Numbered from the stretch's first letter, positions 21,830-30,655 are shown. The stretch is DNA of 41,162 bases from an uncultured Collinsella sp. (GCA_900544865.1 UQXA01000018.1:1-41162); one strand, 5' to 3'. Notes: generated from the sequence alone by a model not told the origin. Translations and numbers: made by a program.

Positions 21830-23050
21830 ATGCATCTAGCCCGTCGTGCCTGGTGCCGAACATATCAGACGGTTTTTCGCATTGCATTGCCGATCCTGCC
21901 CTATACCGAGCCGCGCATTTTAGAGCATGCCGAGGATGTGCCCGCGGTGCTTCAAAAGCGCTCGATCCAGAAGGTCCTTATCGTGACGGATCCCGGCATT
22001 GCCCGTCTGGGGCTCACGGCACCGCTCGAGACGGCGCTCGCATGCAGGGGGATTGGCGTTACGGTCTATGCCGAAACGCGTGCAAACCCCACGGTTTCAA
22101 ACGTGGAAGAAGCGGCGTCCCTGTATCGAGAGAGCGCCTGCCAGGCCATTATCGGCTTTGGCGGTGGCTCGGCCATGGACTGTGCCAAGGGCGTGGGCGC
22201 ACGCATTGCGCAGCCAAACAAGCCCATCAACAAGATGCGCGGCCTGCTGCGGATTCATCGTCGCCTGCCGCTGCTCATCGCCGTTCCCACTACCGCCGGT
22301 ACGGGAAGCGAAGTCACGCTTGCGGCGGTAATTACCGATGACGGGACGCACTACAAATACCCCATTAACGACTTTGTGCTCATCCCGCGTTTTGCAGTCC
22401 ACGACCCCGAGTTTACGTGCGGCTTGCCCGCTTCCATTACGGGGCAGACGGGCATGGACGCCCTGACGCATGCCGTTGAGGCCTTTATCGGGCGAAGCAC
22501 CACGCCCTATACGCGCAAGATGGCGCGACAGGCGGTGCAGCTTATCCACGACAATTTGCTCGAGGCCTATGAGCATGGTGACGACATGCGCGCTCGTCGC
22601 AATATGCTTTCGGCGGCGTATAAGGCGGGCGTTGCGTTTACCCGCTCCTATGTCGGATATGTGCATGCCATCGCGCACAGTCTGGGCGGCCGATACGGAA
22701 TTCCGCACGGTTTGGCCAACGCGATCATCCTGCCGCACATGCTTCGCGCTTATGGTGACGCCGCCGCCCCCAAGCTTGCCGATCTTGCTCGCATGGCGGG
22801 CATTGCGCCGGCTACCGCGCAGGATAGTCTTGCGGCCGAGGCCTTTATCGATTGGGTCGACCGCATGAACGAGATCCTGGGAATCCCCAAATATGTCTCG
22901 GGCATTCGCCGCTCCGACATTCCCGAGATGGCGGCGCATGCCGATGCCGAGGCCAATCCGCTGTACCCCGTTCCGCTTTTGATGGACCGCTTGGAGCTCG
23001 AGCGTATGTACGAGGTCGTCGCGGGTGGTATGTTTGAGGACGAGAACTAG
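21830..23050 (+). CDS. Iron-containing alcohol dehydrogenase
   Basis: A 406-residue group III NAD(P)-dependent alcohol dehydrogenase. The nucleotide-binding GGGSAMD (111-117) is present, as is the metal site Asp210 and His214 in GMDALTHAVEAF with His279 and His293 (HAIAHSLGGRYGIPHG), spaced as in FucO. PTTAGTGSEVT is the other family hallmark. The N-terminus is about 20 residues longer than usual. AAGGAG 8 nt upstream fixes the start. It is followed 9 nt later by an aldehyde dehydrogenase, so the pair probably interconverts an alcohol, its aldehyde and the acid, either for redox balance or aldehyde removal. Substrate is unknown. Confidence 0.92.
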   Translation: MHLARRAWCRTYQTVFRIALPILPYTEPRILEHAEDVPAVLQKRSIQKVLIVTDPGIARLGLTAPLETALACRGIGVTVYAETRANPTVSNVEEAASLYRESACQAIIGFGGGSAMDCAKGVGARIAQPNKPINKMRGLLRIHRRLPLLIAVPTTAGTGSEVTLAAVITDDGTHYKYPINDFVLIPRFAVHDPEFTCGLPASITGQTGMDALTHAVEAFIGRSTTPYTRKMARQAVQLIHDNLLEAYEHGDDMRARRNMLSAAYKAGVAFTRSYVGYVHAIAHSLGGRYGIPHGLANAIILPHMLRAYGDAAAPKLADLARMAGIAPATAQDSLAAEAFIDWVDRMNEILGIPKYVSGIRRSDIPEMAAHADAEANPLYPVPLLMDRLELERMYEVVAGGMFEDEN

Positions 23051-23059
23051 GAGGGTGCC

Positions 23060-24439
23060 ATGAACACCGAGGAAATTGCGCGCATCGTCGGCGATCAGCG
23101 CACTTACTTTAAAACGCACGCTACGTTTGATGTTGATGCCCGACGTCGCGCGCTCGTGAGTTTACGCGATGCGGTACGGGCGCACGAGGCCGATATTGCC
23201 CATGCACTCAAGACCGATTTGGGAAAGTCGCATGACGAGGCATATATGTGCGAGATCGGCACGTCGCTTTCCGAGATTCGTCATCAGATCGCTCACGTGG
23301 CTCGATGGAGTCGTCCGCGCCTGCGTCCGTGTGACCTTGCCAACGCCGTGAGCGCGTGCAAAACGCAAGCCGTGCCCTATGGCGTCACGCTCATCATGGC
23401 TCCGTGGAACTACCCGTTTTTGCTAACACTCGAGCCGCTCGCCGGCGCCCTTGCCGCGGGCAATACCGTGGTCATCAAGCCGAGTGCCTATGCTCCGGCA
23501 TCGAGCGCGGTGCTCAAGCAAATCTGTGAAGAGGCATTTGATCCGCGCCTGGTGACGGTTGTCGAGGGCGGGCGCGCCGAGAACGAAGCGTTGCTCGATG
23601 AGTGCTGGGACAAGATCTTCTTTACCGGTAGCGTTCCGGTCGGCAAGCTCGTCATGGAGCGCGCGAGTAAAAACCTCACGCCCGTGACGCTTGAGCTGGG
23701 CGGCAAGAGCCCCTGCATCGTGGATGCGACGGCAAACTTGAAGGTCGCGGCACGGCGTATCGCCTTTGGCAAATGGCTCAACGTAGGGCAGACCTGCGTG
23801 GCGCCCGACTACCTGCTGGTCGATACGCGCGTGCACGACGAGCTGCTGGGCCTCATCAAGGAAGAGGTCCGCCGTATGTTTGGCGAGCATCCGCTCGATA
23901 ACGAGGATTACGGGCATATCGTCAATGCTAAGCATTTTGCGCGCGTGCGCGGGCTGATCGATCCCGATAAGGTCGTGCTGGGAGGCACGGCGCGCGAGTC
24001 GTCGCTCAAGATTGAGCCGACGATCCTAGACGGCGTGACCCCCGATGACGCCGTGATGCAGGAGGAGATCTTCGGTCCCATCTTGCCGGTGCTGACGTTT
24101 GAGAGCCTAGACGAGGCCGAAGCGTTTATTACGGATCGTCCGACGCCGCTGGCCCTGTATATCTTTAGTCAGGATCGCGCAGTTCAGCAGCGCTTCGTGC
24201 GTTACGTGCCCTTTGGCGGTGGCTGTGTCAACGACACGATCATGCACTTGGCTACGAGCCATATGGGCTTTGGCGGCATGGGCGCGAGCGGTATGGGGCA
24301 GTACCATGGACGCGAGAGCTTCGATACGTTTAGCCACAAGAAGAGTATCGTGAACAAGGCAACTTGGCTGGACGTGCCGTTTCGGTATGCGCCCTACGCA
24401 AGCTGGAAGCACAAGTTCGTGCGCATGTTTGTGCATTAG
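23060..24439 (+). CDS. Aldehyde dehydrogenase (class 3 / fatty aldehyde type)
   Basis: A 459-residue NAD(P)-dependent aldehyde dehydrogenase. Catalytic residues are Asn117 (APWNYPF), Glu212 (LELGGKSP) and Cys246 (VGQTCVAPDY). The C-terminal region FGGMGASGMGQYHGRESFDTFSHKKS and the length (about 455) assign it to the class 3 group with YwdH-like and fatty aldehyde dehydrogenases. It starts 9 nt after the alcohol dehydrogenase, with GGAGG 7 nt before ATG, so they are co-translated. A terminator follows at 24448. Confidence 0.93.
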   Translation: MNTEEIARIVGDQRTYFKTHATFDVDARRRALVSLRDAVRAHEADIAHALKTDLGKSHDEAYMCEIGTSLSEIRHQIAHVARWSRPRLRPCDLANAVSACKTQAVPYGVTLIMAPWNYPFLLTLEPLAGALAAGNTVVIKPSAYAPASSAVLKQICEEAFDPRLVTVVEGGRAENEALLDECWDKIFFTGSVPVGKLVMERASKNLTPVTLELGGKSPCIVDATANLKVAARRIAFGKWLNVGQTCVAPDYLLVDTRVHDELLGLIKEEVRRMFGEHPLDNEDYGHIVNAKHFARVRGLIDPDKVVLGGTARESSLKIEPTILDGVTPDDAVMQEEIFGPILPVLTFESLDEAEAFITDRPTPLALYIFSQDRAVQQRFVRYVPFGGGCVNDTIMHLATSHMGFGGMGASGMGQYHGRESFDTFSHKKSIVNKATWLDVPFRYAPYASWKHKFVRMFVH

Positions 24440-24447
24440 AAAAGGGC

Positions 24448-24481
24448 GCAGGTAATACGAACAAGTGTTCCTATTACCTGC
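24448..24481 (+). terminator. Terminator of the alcohol/aldehyde dehydrogenase operon
   Basis: GCAGGTAATA and TATTACCTGC with an inner GAACA/TGTTC pair, followed by ATTTTGCG. Confidence 0.75.
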
Positions 24482-24523
24482 ATTTTGCGTTAGACTACTG
24501 TTATGGAGCACGGATGGGCCAAC

Positions 24524-24538
24524 TCCCTTTAGAAGGGA
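24524..24538 (+). promoter_or_regulatory. Hairpin masking the ribosome site of the small peptide
   Basis: TCCCTT (24524-24529), loop TAG, AAGGGA (24533-24538). The second arm is the ribosome binding site of the peptide starting at 24545. Confidence 0.45.
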
Positions 24539-24544
24539 TTTGGT

Positions 24545-24628
24545 ATGAACGTAAGCGATGTTATTTCGTTATTGGCGTTGTTGATTGCGGCTATCGAACT
24601 CGGTCTGTTTATCGGCCGAATGAAATAG
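24545..24628 (+). CDS. 27-residue membrane peptide, holin-like or type I toxin-like
   Basis: A very short gene: MNVSDVISLLALLIAAIELG, then LFIGRMK. It has one hydrophobic helix with a charged C-terminus, the size and pattern of putative holin-like toxins of the TxpA kind in Gram-positive bacteria. AGAAGG lies 8 nt upstream but is held in a 6-bp hairpin, a control feature often seen in type I toxin mRNAs. A GC-rich stretch able to fold (CCGC...GCGG-like, with CGC-GTAA-GCG) follows the stop. No antisense RNA promoter was identified. It could instead be a harmless membrane peptide, or a chance frame. Confidence 0.5.
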   Translation: MNVSDVISLLALLIAAIELGLFIGRMK

Positions 24629-24864
24629 CCGCCCCCGCGTAAGCGAAGACGGCCACTTCTCACGATGAAAACGTGTATCGGAGTTGGCAAGACCCGCGGC
24701 AACGGGTGCCATCCGTGTTCCTATCTTATCTGCAAGCGTTCTGTCGCGCAAGCGTTGAGGCAAACGATTGAAGGACGCAGACAGGATGTATTTGTGTCCG
24801 CACGGACCCGTAGACTTCTCAATAAGGTTAAACACCGGTTTATCCGGCCGTTAGGGGAGTTGCT
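24629..24864. other. Gene-free stretch before the HIRAN gene
   Basis: It contains a small hairpin (ACCCG, CGGCAA, CGGGT near 24693-24708) that could be the terminator of an antisense RNA or of the peptide transcript. An open frame from 24665 overlaps the HIRAN gene in another frame and has no ribosome site, so it is not called. Confidence 0.35.
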
Positions 24865-25191
24865 ATGTACGAGCCTTCACGTGTTCTTCTGTCGTTTCAC
24901 ATCGCGGGATTTCAGTATGCCGACGGTGCCTTGGTCCTGGGCGATCTTAAGGTTGGCGATAAGCTGAAACTGTGTGCCGAGCGCGATAACCCTCATGATC
25001 CCGAGGCGGTTGCGATCTACTTCGGCAACACTAAGCTTGGCTATGTTCCGGGAAACGAGGTCGGCCCGCTGTCCTTGATGATGTATTACGGCCACGAGGA
25101 CGTGTTTGAGGCCCGCGTGCAACAGGTTGCCCCCGAACGCAGCCCGTGGCACCAGGTGCGCGTTGGGCTCTATGTGGTGGATGCTCGCTAA
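24865..25191 (+). CDS. HIRAN domain protein
   Basis: A 108-residue protein consisting of a single HIRAN domain: FHIAGFQYADGALVLGDLKVG, KLCAERDNPHDPEAVAIYF, KLGYVPGNEVGPLS. HIRAN domains bind 3' ends of single-stranded DNA in helicases such as HLTF (established); stand-alone bacterial forms are common and mostly uncharacterised. GGGGAG 5 nt before ATG supports the start. It is followed by two small genes on the same strand (25210 and 25456), possibly one operon. Confidence 0.85.
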   Translation: MYEPSRVLLSFHIAGFQYADGALVLGDLKVGDKLKLCAERDNPHDPEAVAIYFGNTKLGYVPGNEVGPLSLMMYYGHEDVFEARVQQVAPERSPWHQVRVGLYVVDAR

Positions 25192-25209
25192 TCGGTATGG
25201 GAGACTGCC

Positions 25210-25389
25210 ATGTTTGATGACGATGACCTGTTCGATCTGACGGATGATCCGTTTGAGTGGGATATGCTACTCGATGACGATGAGTTGGAGCAGGACCGTA
25301 GGAAACGGCAGGACAAGAAAACTCAGAGTGACGCTTCGAAAAAGCAAGACAAGCGCCGCCGCGGACTGTTCGGTGGGCTCTTTGGATAA
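25210..25389 (+). CDS. 59-residue charged protein of unknown function
   Basis: A small gene with GGGAG 6 nt before the ATG. The N-terminal half is acidic (MFDDDDLFDLTDDPFEWDM), the second half basic (RRKRQDKK, SKKQDKRRR), and it ends in the repeat GLFGGLFG. It lies 18 nt after the HIRAN gene. I do not recognise a family. The charge pattern suggests a short protein partner or nucleic acid contact, but that is a guess. Confidence 0.65.
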   Translation: MFDDDDLFDLTDDPFEWDMLLDDDELEQDRRKRQDKKTQSDASKKQDKRRRGLFGGLFG

Positions 25390-25455
25390 CCGCCGCATCG
25401 CTACGTCTGTATACTTAGCACGAGTTGAACACGTTGCGAAATGAGGACATAGACG

Positions 25456-26001
25456 ATGATGTGGTTTACCGCCGACCTGCACCTGGGCGATACGAATATC
25501 TTGCACGACATGGACCGGCCATTTGGCTCGGTCGAGGAGATGAACCGCAAGGTCATCGATGCCATCAATGAGTGCGTGGATGTGGACGACCGCCTCTACA
25601 TCCTGGGAGACTTTACCTATCGTTTGCCCCTGGCGGAGGCGGTGCGCCTGCGCGAGCGCATTGAATGCCAGAACGTGACGCTCATCCGTGGCAACCATGA
25701 CGGTGATTGGGAAGACCCCGACGTCCCGCAGATTTGGGATGACGTGCGCGATTACCTGGAGATTGCCCCCGGCTATGCCAAGGGTCATCGTCTGGTTATG
25801 AGCCACTACCCCATGCTCAGCTGGAATGGCAAGGCGCGTGGTGCCATCATGCTGCACGGGCATATCCACAGCAGGGGAGACCGCACCAACGCGCGCAACC
25901 GCGATCGTGAGCGCCCTATCTTTCGCTACGATGTTGGTCTTGATGCCAACGAGTATAGGCCCGTAAACCGAGACCAGATTCTTAGCTTCTTTGGGTTATA
26001 G
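25456..26001 (+). CDS. Calcineurin-like metallophosphoesterase
   Basis: A 181-residue phosphoesterase with the whole metal-site series: Asp7 and His9 in TADLHLGD, Asp in ILGDFTY, Asn-His in RGNHDGDW, His in MSHYPML and HGHIHS near the C-terminus. The short form with the FTADLHLGDTNIL start is common in bacteria and phage; the substrate is unknown (nucleic acid ends or cyclic nucleotides are typical). The first of two adjacent ATG codons is used. Ribosome site GAGGA is 10 nt away. It is followed at once by a long perfect palindrome. Confidence 0.88.
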   Translation: MMWFTADLHLGDTNILHDMDRPFGSVEEMNRKVIDAINECVDVDDRLYILGDFTYRLPLAEAVRLRERIECQNVTLIRGNHDGDWEDPDVPQIWDDVRDYLEIAPGYAKGHRLVMSHYPMLSWNGKARGAIMLHGHIHSRGDRTNARNRDRERPIFRYDVGLDANEYRPVNRDQILSFFGL

Positions 26002-26054
26002 GGCGCCAGAGCCACCACAAAGGGGACAGGCGCCTTTGTGGTGGCTCTGGCGCC
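26002..26054. repeat. 22-bp perfect inverted repeat, terminator-like
   Basis: The arms 26002-26023 and 26033-26054 (GGCGCCAGAGCCACCACAAA...) are perfect complements, with the 9-nt loop GGACAGGCG. No run of T follows. It starts right after the phosphoesterase stop. The perfect long stem and the GGGGACAGG motif suggest a dispersed palindromic repeat which may also end transcription. Confidence 0.7.
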
Positions 26055-26141
26055 GTTGCCATTATGGCGGCGGCGCCTTTTTTGTCCGCGTGGCGCGGTA
26101 GAGTGTAGGCGGTTGAAATTTGCGTCCATCGAGGAGCTGCT

Positions 26142-27899
26142 ATGAACGAGATCAAGTGCCCGCATTGCGGCGAAGTTTTTAAGGTCGATGCGTCCGGCTA
26201 TGCGGATATCGTCAAGCAAGTGCGCGATGCCGAGTTCTCGCGCGATCTTGATGAGCGCGTAGCGGCGGCTCGACGCGAGGGCGAGCAGGCGCTGGAGCTT
26301 GAGCGTTCGCGTTCGGTGTCTGCCCTGCGGGAGGCGGAGTCTCAACGCGACGCTCAGCTTGTCGAGCAGAAGAACGCTGCGGCGCAGGAGTTGGCACAAG
26401 AGGTTGCCATGCGCGATGCCGAGCTTGCTGAGCTGCGCGCCAAGCTCGAGGGCGCTGCCGCAGAGCGCGAGAGCGCAAGTCAGCGTGCGGCGGTTGAGGC
26501 CCGCGCCGATGCTCAAAAGGAGAATGCCGAGCTGCAGCGCGAGATCGACAACCTGCGTGCGCAGCTGGGGCGCAAGGATGACGAAGCCAAACTCGCCGAG
26601 GCGGCGGTGCGCAATGCCGCTCAAAACGACCTGTCCGCCCGCGACGCTCAGATTGCCGAGCTGCAGGCCAGGCTCGCCGCGGCGGACAAGGCCCAGGAGA
26701 TGGCGCTTGCCGCTGCCGCGGCAGAGTCGCGGCGTGAGCTCGATGCCGCTCGCAGCGAGGCCGAGCGCGCGCTTACTGACTATCGCGCGAAGGTGCAAGA
26801 GAAGTTTTCTGCCGCAAAGGCTCAGTCCGAGCAAGAGGCCGAGGGCCTGCGTGCCCAGCTGCGCGAGCAGGAGCTGATGGCAAAAATGAACCTGTCAGAG
26901 GCGGTCGCCGCGGCGGAGCGAGAGCGCGATGAGGCGCGTGCCAAACTGACGAGCGAGCTGGCGGTGCGCGATTCTCGCGAGGAACAGGCCAAGGCGGCAC
27001 ACGAGCTCGAGCTTGCGCAGGCCAAGCGTGCGAGCGATGACCTGATTCGCTATAAGGATGAAGAGATCGAGCGCCTTAAGGACATGAAGGTCCGCCTGTC
27101 CACCAAGATGGTGGGCGAGTCGCTCGAGCAGCACTGCGAGACCGAGTTTAACCGCCTGCGCATGACGGCGTTTCCCAACGCGTACTTCGAGAAGGACAAC
27201 GATGCGTCCGAGGGCACCAAGGGCGACTTCATTTTCCGTGAGTGCGACGCGAGCGGCAACGAGGTCATTTCGATTATGTTCGAGATGAAAAACGAGAACG
27301 ACGAGACTGCGACCAAGCATAAAAACGAGGACTTCTTTAAGAAACTCGATCACGATCGTCGCCAGAAAGGCTGTGAGTACGCGGTGCTCTGCACGTTGCT
27401 CGAACCCGAGAGCGAGCTTTACAACGCCGGCATCGTGGACGTGAGCTATCGCTACGAGAAGATGTACGTGATTCGCCCACAGTTCTTTATTCCCATGATC
27501 ACGCTTCTTCGCAACGCCGCCATGGGTTCGCTGCGCTATAAGCAGGAACTGGCGGAGTACAAACAGCAGAATATCGACGTCACGAACTTCGAAGCCAAGA
27601 TGGAGAAGTTCAAGAATGATTTCGGTCGCAACTACGAGATCGCGAGCCGCAAGTTCCAAACGGCGATTGATGAGATCGACAAGACGATTAGCCACCTGCA
27701 GAAAACCAAGGAGGCGTTGCTGTCCTCCGAGAACAATCTGCGCCTAGCCAACAAGAAGGCGGACGATCTTACCATTCGCAAGCTCACGTGGGGCAACAAG
27801 ACCATGAAGGCCGCGTTTGACGAGGCGCGCGGGGCTGCGACAGAGACAAACGATGAGCCAGCCGAGGCGGATTCGTATGAGGTCGAGGGTGCCGAGTAA
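26142..27899 (+). CDS. DUF2130 protein: zinc-ribbon-like start, coiled coil, nuclease-like core
   Basis: A 585-residue protein. It starts with a CPHCGEVF knuckle (Cys6, Cys9), then about 290 residues of Ala/Glu/Arg-rich coiled coil, then the conserved DUF2130 core from about residue 310: MVGESLEQHCETEFNRLR, GDFIFRECD and FEMKNENDETA, which match the D...ExK layout of PD-(D/E)xK nucleases. The rest (RQKGCEYAVLCTLLEPESELYN, YVIRPQFFIPMI) also fits the family. It resembles RmuC-type proteins, a link to DNA repair or defence (inferred). GAGGAG 6 nt upstream fixes the start. It stands alone, with a terminator after it. Confidence 0.85.
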   Translation: MNEIKCPHCGEVFKVDASGYADIVKQVRDAEFSRDLDERVAAARREGEQALELERSRSVSALREAESQRDAQLVEQKNAAAQELAQEVAMRDAELAELRAKLEGAAAERESASQRAAVEARADAQKENAELQREIDNLRAQLGRKDDEAKLAEAAVRNAAQNDLSARDAQIAELQARLAAADKAQEMALAAAAAESRRELDAARSEAERALTDYRAKVQEKFSAAKAQSEQEAEGLRAQLREQELMAKMNLSEAVAAAERERDEARAKLTSELAVRDSREEQAKAAHELELAQAKRASDDLIRYKDEEIERLKDMKVRLSTKMVGESLEQHCETEFNRLRMTAFPNAYFEKDNDASEGTKGDFIFRECDASGNEVISIMFEMKNENDETATKHKNEDFFKKLDHDRRQKGCEYAVLCTLLEPESELYNAGIVDVSYRYEKMYVIRPQFFIPMITLLRNAAMGSLRYKQELAEYKQQNIDVTNFEAKMEKFKNDFGRNYEIASRKFQTAIDEIDKTISHLQKTKEALLSSENNLRLANKKADDLTIRKLTWGNKTMKAAFDEARGAATETNDEPAEADSYEVEGAE

Positions 27900-27922
27900 G
27901 GCATAGCGTATAGTGCAAAAGT

Positions 27923-27952
27923 GGGGCCGCTGGCGATATTGCCAGCGGCCCC
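27923..27952. terminator. Bidirectional terminator between DUF2130 gene and helicase
   Basis: Perfect 12-bp stem GGGGCCGCTGGC/GCCAGCGGCCCC, loop GATATT, followed by GTTTCGTT. It separates two convergent genes. Confidence 0.8.
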
Positions 27953-27973
27953 GTTTCGTTCCGGTAAGTTCGG

Positions 27974-30655
27974 CTAGTCTTCGAGCAGGTCCTCGATAAA
28001 GCCGACACGGTAGTTTTTGAAGATGACCTCGCCGCCGTCTTGCGTGGCGTCCAGGTCGACATCGCCCATGATGCCAAAGTCGTGGTCGCCATCCTCGTCG
28101 GCAAAGATCTGGTGCACGTGCCATACGTGCGCGGTCTTCTCGTCGGACTCGTCAATGGAAAACATCGCGGCGCTGCGGGCATCTCCGTCGGTGAGGATTT
28201 CCTCGTGCTGCTCGTGGTAAGCGTCGAGTGTTTTTTGCCAGCGGATCTCGCTCATGCCCCAGTCGTCGTCGAGCTCGCCCAGGTCGCGAACGTGCTCGCG
28301 GGCGGCAAGGGTCACGCGGCGGAAGAGCGCGTTGCGCACCAATAGCGTGCAGCCGCGACGGTCCGCCACGACCTCGTCGATGCCCTGCGGCGGCGCAGCA
28401 TCGAGGGCTGCCGGGTTGCCGGCGTTCTCCCACTCGTCCACCAGGCTCGAGTCCACCGAGTGCACCACAAAGCCCAGCCACGAGATAATGTCGCGCAGGC
28501 GCTCGTCGCGCTTCTCGATGGGCACGGTGCGGTCGAGCGAACGATAGGCCTCTGCTAGGTAGCGCAGCAAAATGCCCTCGGAGCGGGCGATGCCGAGCTT
28601 TTGAATGTAGCCCTTAAAATCGCTCGCGCTTTCCAGCATATCGCGCAGGACGCTCTTGGGCGAGAGCTGGTAGTCGTTTGCCCAGGGCACTTCCTGGCAG
28701 TACTTGTCAAAGGCGGCGTCGAGCAAATCCTCGAGCGGCTTTTCGTACGTGACGTCCTGAATGCGCTCCAAGCGCTCCTCATACTCGACGCCGTCAGCCT
28801 TCATTTCGGCCATCGCGCGGTCGCGCGCGGCGCGCTCCTGTGCGCGCAGCACCTGCTTGGGATCCTCGAGCGTTGCCTCGACCATCGAGATCAGATCCAT
28901 GGTATAGGTCTCGCTCTCGGGGTCGAGCAGCTCCAACGCGGCAAGCAAGAACGGCGAGAGCGGCTGATCGAGTGCGAAGTCCTCGGGCAGATCGACCGTC
29001 AGCGCGTAGTCGATGTCCGGCGCGGCGTCAGCCGGAGCGTCGGGCGCGGGTGGCACCTCGGTGCGAACGACGACGCCGGAATCGATGAGTGTGGCGAAGA
29101 TTTCGTCGGCGCGAACCTCGAGCTTGGCCTTTTCCTCGGGAGTCTGCAGGCTCGTCTCGATGAGGTCGTGTACGCGGGCTCGGGCATCGCCGCCCTGCTC
29201 GACCACGCTAATCACCATGGAGTGTGTGATGCGCAGGCGCGGCTTGAGCGTTTCGGGCTGCGTCTCGATCAGGCGCTCAAACGTCTGCTTGTTCCAGGTG
29301 ACAAAGCCCTCGGGGGCCTTCTTCTTTTTAATCTTGCGGAGCTTCTTGGGGTCGTCGCCCGCCTTGGCCATGAGCTTGGCGTTCTCGATCTCGTGCTCCG
29401 GGGCCTCGGCGATGACCATGCCCTCGGTATCGAAGCCCGAACGGCCGGCGCGGCCGGCTATCTGATGGAACTCGCGGGCGCGCAGGCGACGCATCTTGTA
29501 GCCGTCGAACTTGGTGAGCGCAGTGAGAACCACGGTGTGGATGGGCACGTTGATACCGACGCCGAGTGTGTCGGTGCCGCAAATGACGGGCAGTAGGCCC
29601 TGCTGCGCCAGGCGTTCGACCAGTAGGCGATAGCGCGGCAGCATACCGGCGTGGTGCACGCCGACGCCGCATCCAAGCAGGCGTTTGAGAATCTTACCAA
29701 AGGCCGTCGAGAAGCTCGTTCCCTTTGCCGCTTCTTTGATGGCCTCGCGCTGCTCCTTGCTGGCGATGCCAAAATTGGCGAGCGACTGTGCCGTCGCAAG
29801 GGCGGCATCCTGGCTAAAGTGCACGATATAGAGCGGGGCCTCGCCGCGGCGCATGGCGAGCTCGACCGTGCCCTCGAGGGAGGTCGTCACATAGTCGTAG
29901 CTCAACGGAACAGGACGAGGGGCGTCGACAACCAAGTCGCAAGCAGCGCCGGTGTGTTCCTCGAGTGAGGCGGCGATGGCGGTGACATCGCCGAGCGTGG
30001 CGCTCATGAGCATAAATTGCGTGTGGGGCAGGGTGAGCAGCGGTACCTGCCAGGCCCAGCCGCGGTCGGGGTCGGCAAAGTAGTGGAACTCGTCCATGGC
30101 CACGCAGCCCACGTCGGCGTCCTCGCCTTCGCGCAGCGCATCGTTGGCAAGGATTTCGGCCGTGCAGCAGATGACGGGCGCCTTGGTATTGATATGCGTA
30201 TCGCCGGTGATCATGCCGACGTTATCGCGGCCGAGTACCTGTACCAGGTCGAAGAACTTTTCGCTGACCAGGGCCTTGATGGGGGCCGTGTAATAGCAGC
30301 GCTTGCCCTGTGCCATGCCAATAAAGAGCATGCCCAGCGCGACGAGCGATTTACCCGATCCGGTCGGTGTTCCCAAAATGACGTGGTCGCCGGCAGCCAG
30401 GTCCATGAGGGCCTCTTCTTGGTGATCCCACAGCTCAATGCCGCGATCGCTCGTCCATTCAAAGAAGCGTTCGAAGGCTTGGTCGGGCGTGAGCCACGGT
30501 TCGGGCTCACTGCCGTCCTCGGGCTCCCACCAGGTGGGGGAGAGCGCGCCGAGCGAGCCAAACTCGGCTTCGGTTCCCGTGCCGCCCGAGAATGAGCTGG
30601 CGGCGCCGGCGCCGGAAACGGTGCTGGCGGCGGTATCTGTCGTGGTCTGTGCCAT
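27974..30655 (-). CDS. Ski2-like DEAD/DEAH-box helicase with DUF3516-type C-terminus
   Basis: An 893-residue superfamily 2 helicase. Motifs in order: GTPTGSGKS (I), TAPIKALVSEKF (Ia), MDEFHYF (II), MSATLGD (III), GTDTLGVGINVP (V) and QIAGRAGRSG (VI). The long C-terminal half (from about residue 420) matches the actinobacterial arrangement annotated as DUF3516. Such enzymes are thought to unwind RNA or structured nucleic acid; the exact target is unknown. The start at 30655 (MAQTTTD) is chosen because the upstream frame runs into a mobile element and lacks helicase sequence. A low-complexity Ala/Ser/Gly stretch opens the protein. Confidence 0.9.
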   Translation of the reverse strand: MAQTTTDTAASTVSGAGAASSFSGGTGTEAEFGSLGALSPTWWEPEDGSEPEPWLTPDQAFERFFEWTSDRGIELWDHQEEALMDLAAGDHVILGTPTGSGKSLVALGMLFIGMAQGKRCYYTAPIKALVSEKFFDLVQVLGRDNVGMITGDTHINTKAPVICCTAEILANDALREGEDADVGCVAMDEFHYFADPDRGWAWQVPLLTLPHTQFMLMSATLGDVTAIAASLEEHTGAACDLVVDAPRPVPLSYDYVTTSLEGTVELAMRRGEAPLYIVHFSQDAALATAQSLANFGIASKEQREAIKEAAKGTSFSTAFGKILKRLLGCGVGVHHAGMLPRYRLLVERLAQQGLLPVICGTDTLGVGINVPIHTVVLTALTKFDGYKMRRLRAREFHQIAGRAGRSGFDTEGMVIAEAPEHEIENAKLMAKAGDDPKKLRKIKKKKAPEGFVTWNKQTFERLIETQPETLKPRLRITHSMVISVVEQGGDARARVHDLIETSLQTPEEKAKLEVRADEIFATLIDSGVVVRTEVPPAPDAPADAAPDIDYALTVDLPEDFALDQPLSPFLLAALELLDPESETYTMDLISMVEATLEDPKQVLRAQERAARDRAMAEMKADGVEYEERLERIQDVTYEKPLEDLLDAAFDKYCQEVPWANDYQLSPKSVLRDMLESASDFKGYIQKLGIARSEGILLRYLAEAYRSLDRTVPIEKRDERLRDIISWLGFVVHSVDSSLVDEWENAGNPAALDAAPPQGIDEVVADRRGCTLLVRNALFRRVTLAAREHVRDLGELDDDWGMSEIRWQKTLDAYHEQHEEILTDGDARSAAMFSIDESDEKTAHVWHVHQIFADEDGDHDFGIMGDVDLDATQDGGEVIFKNYRVGFIEDLLED

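Noticed and set aside
24665..24967. 100-residue open frame before the HIRAN gene
   Set aside because: No ribosome site, overlaps the HIRAN gene in another frame, and its composition is like non-coding sequence.
26002..26054. CRISPR repeat or attachment site
   Set aside because: A single perfect palindrome with no second copy or spacer structure. It is treated as a palindromic repeat or terminator.
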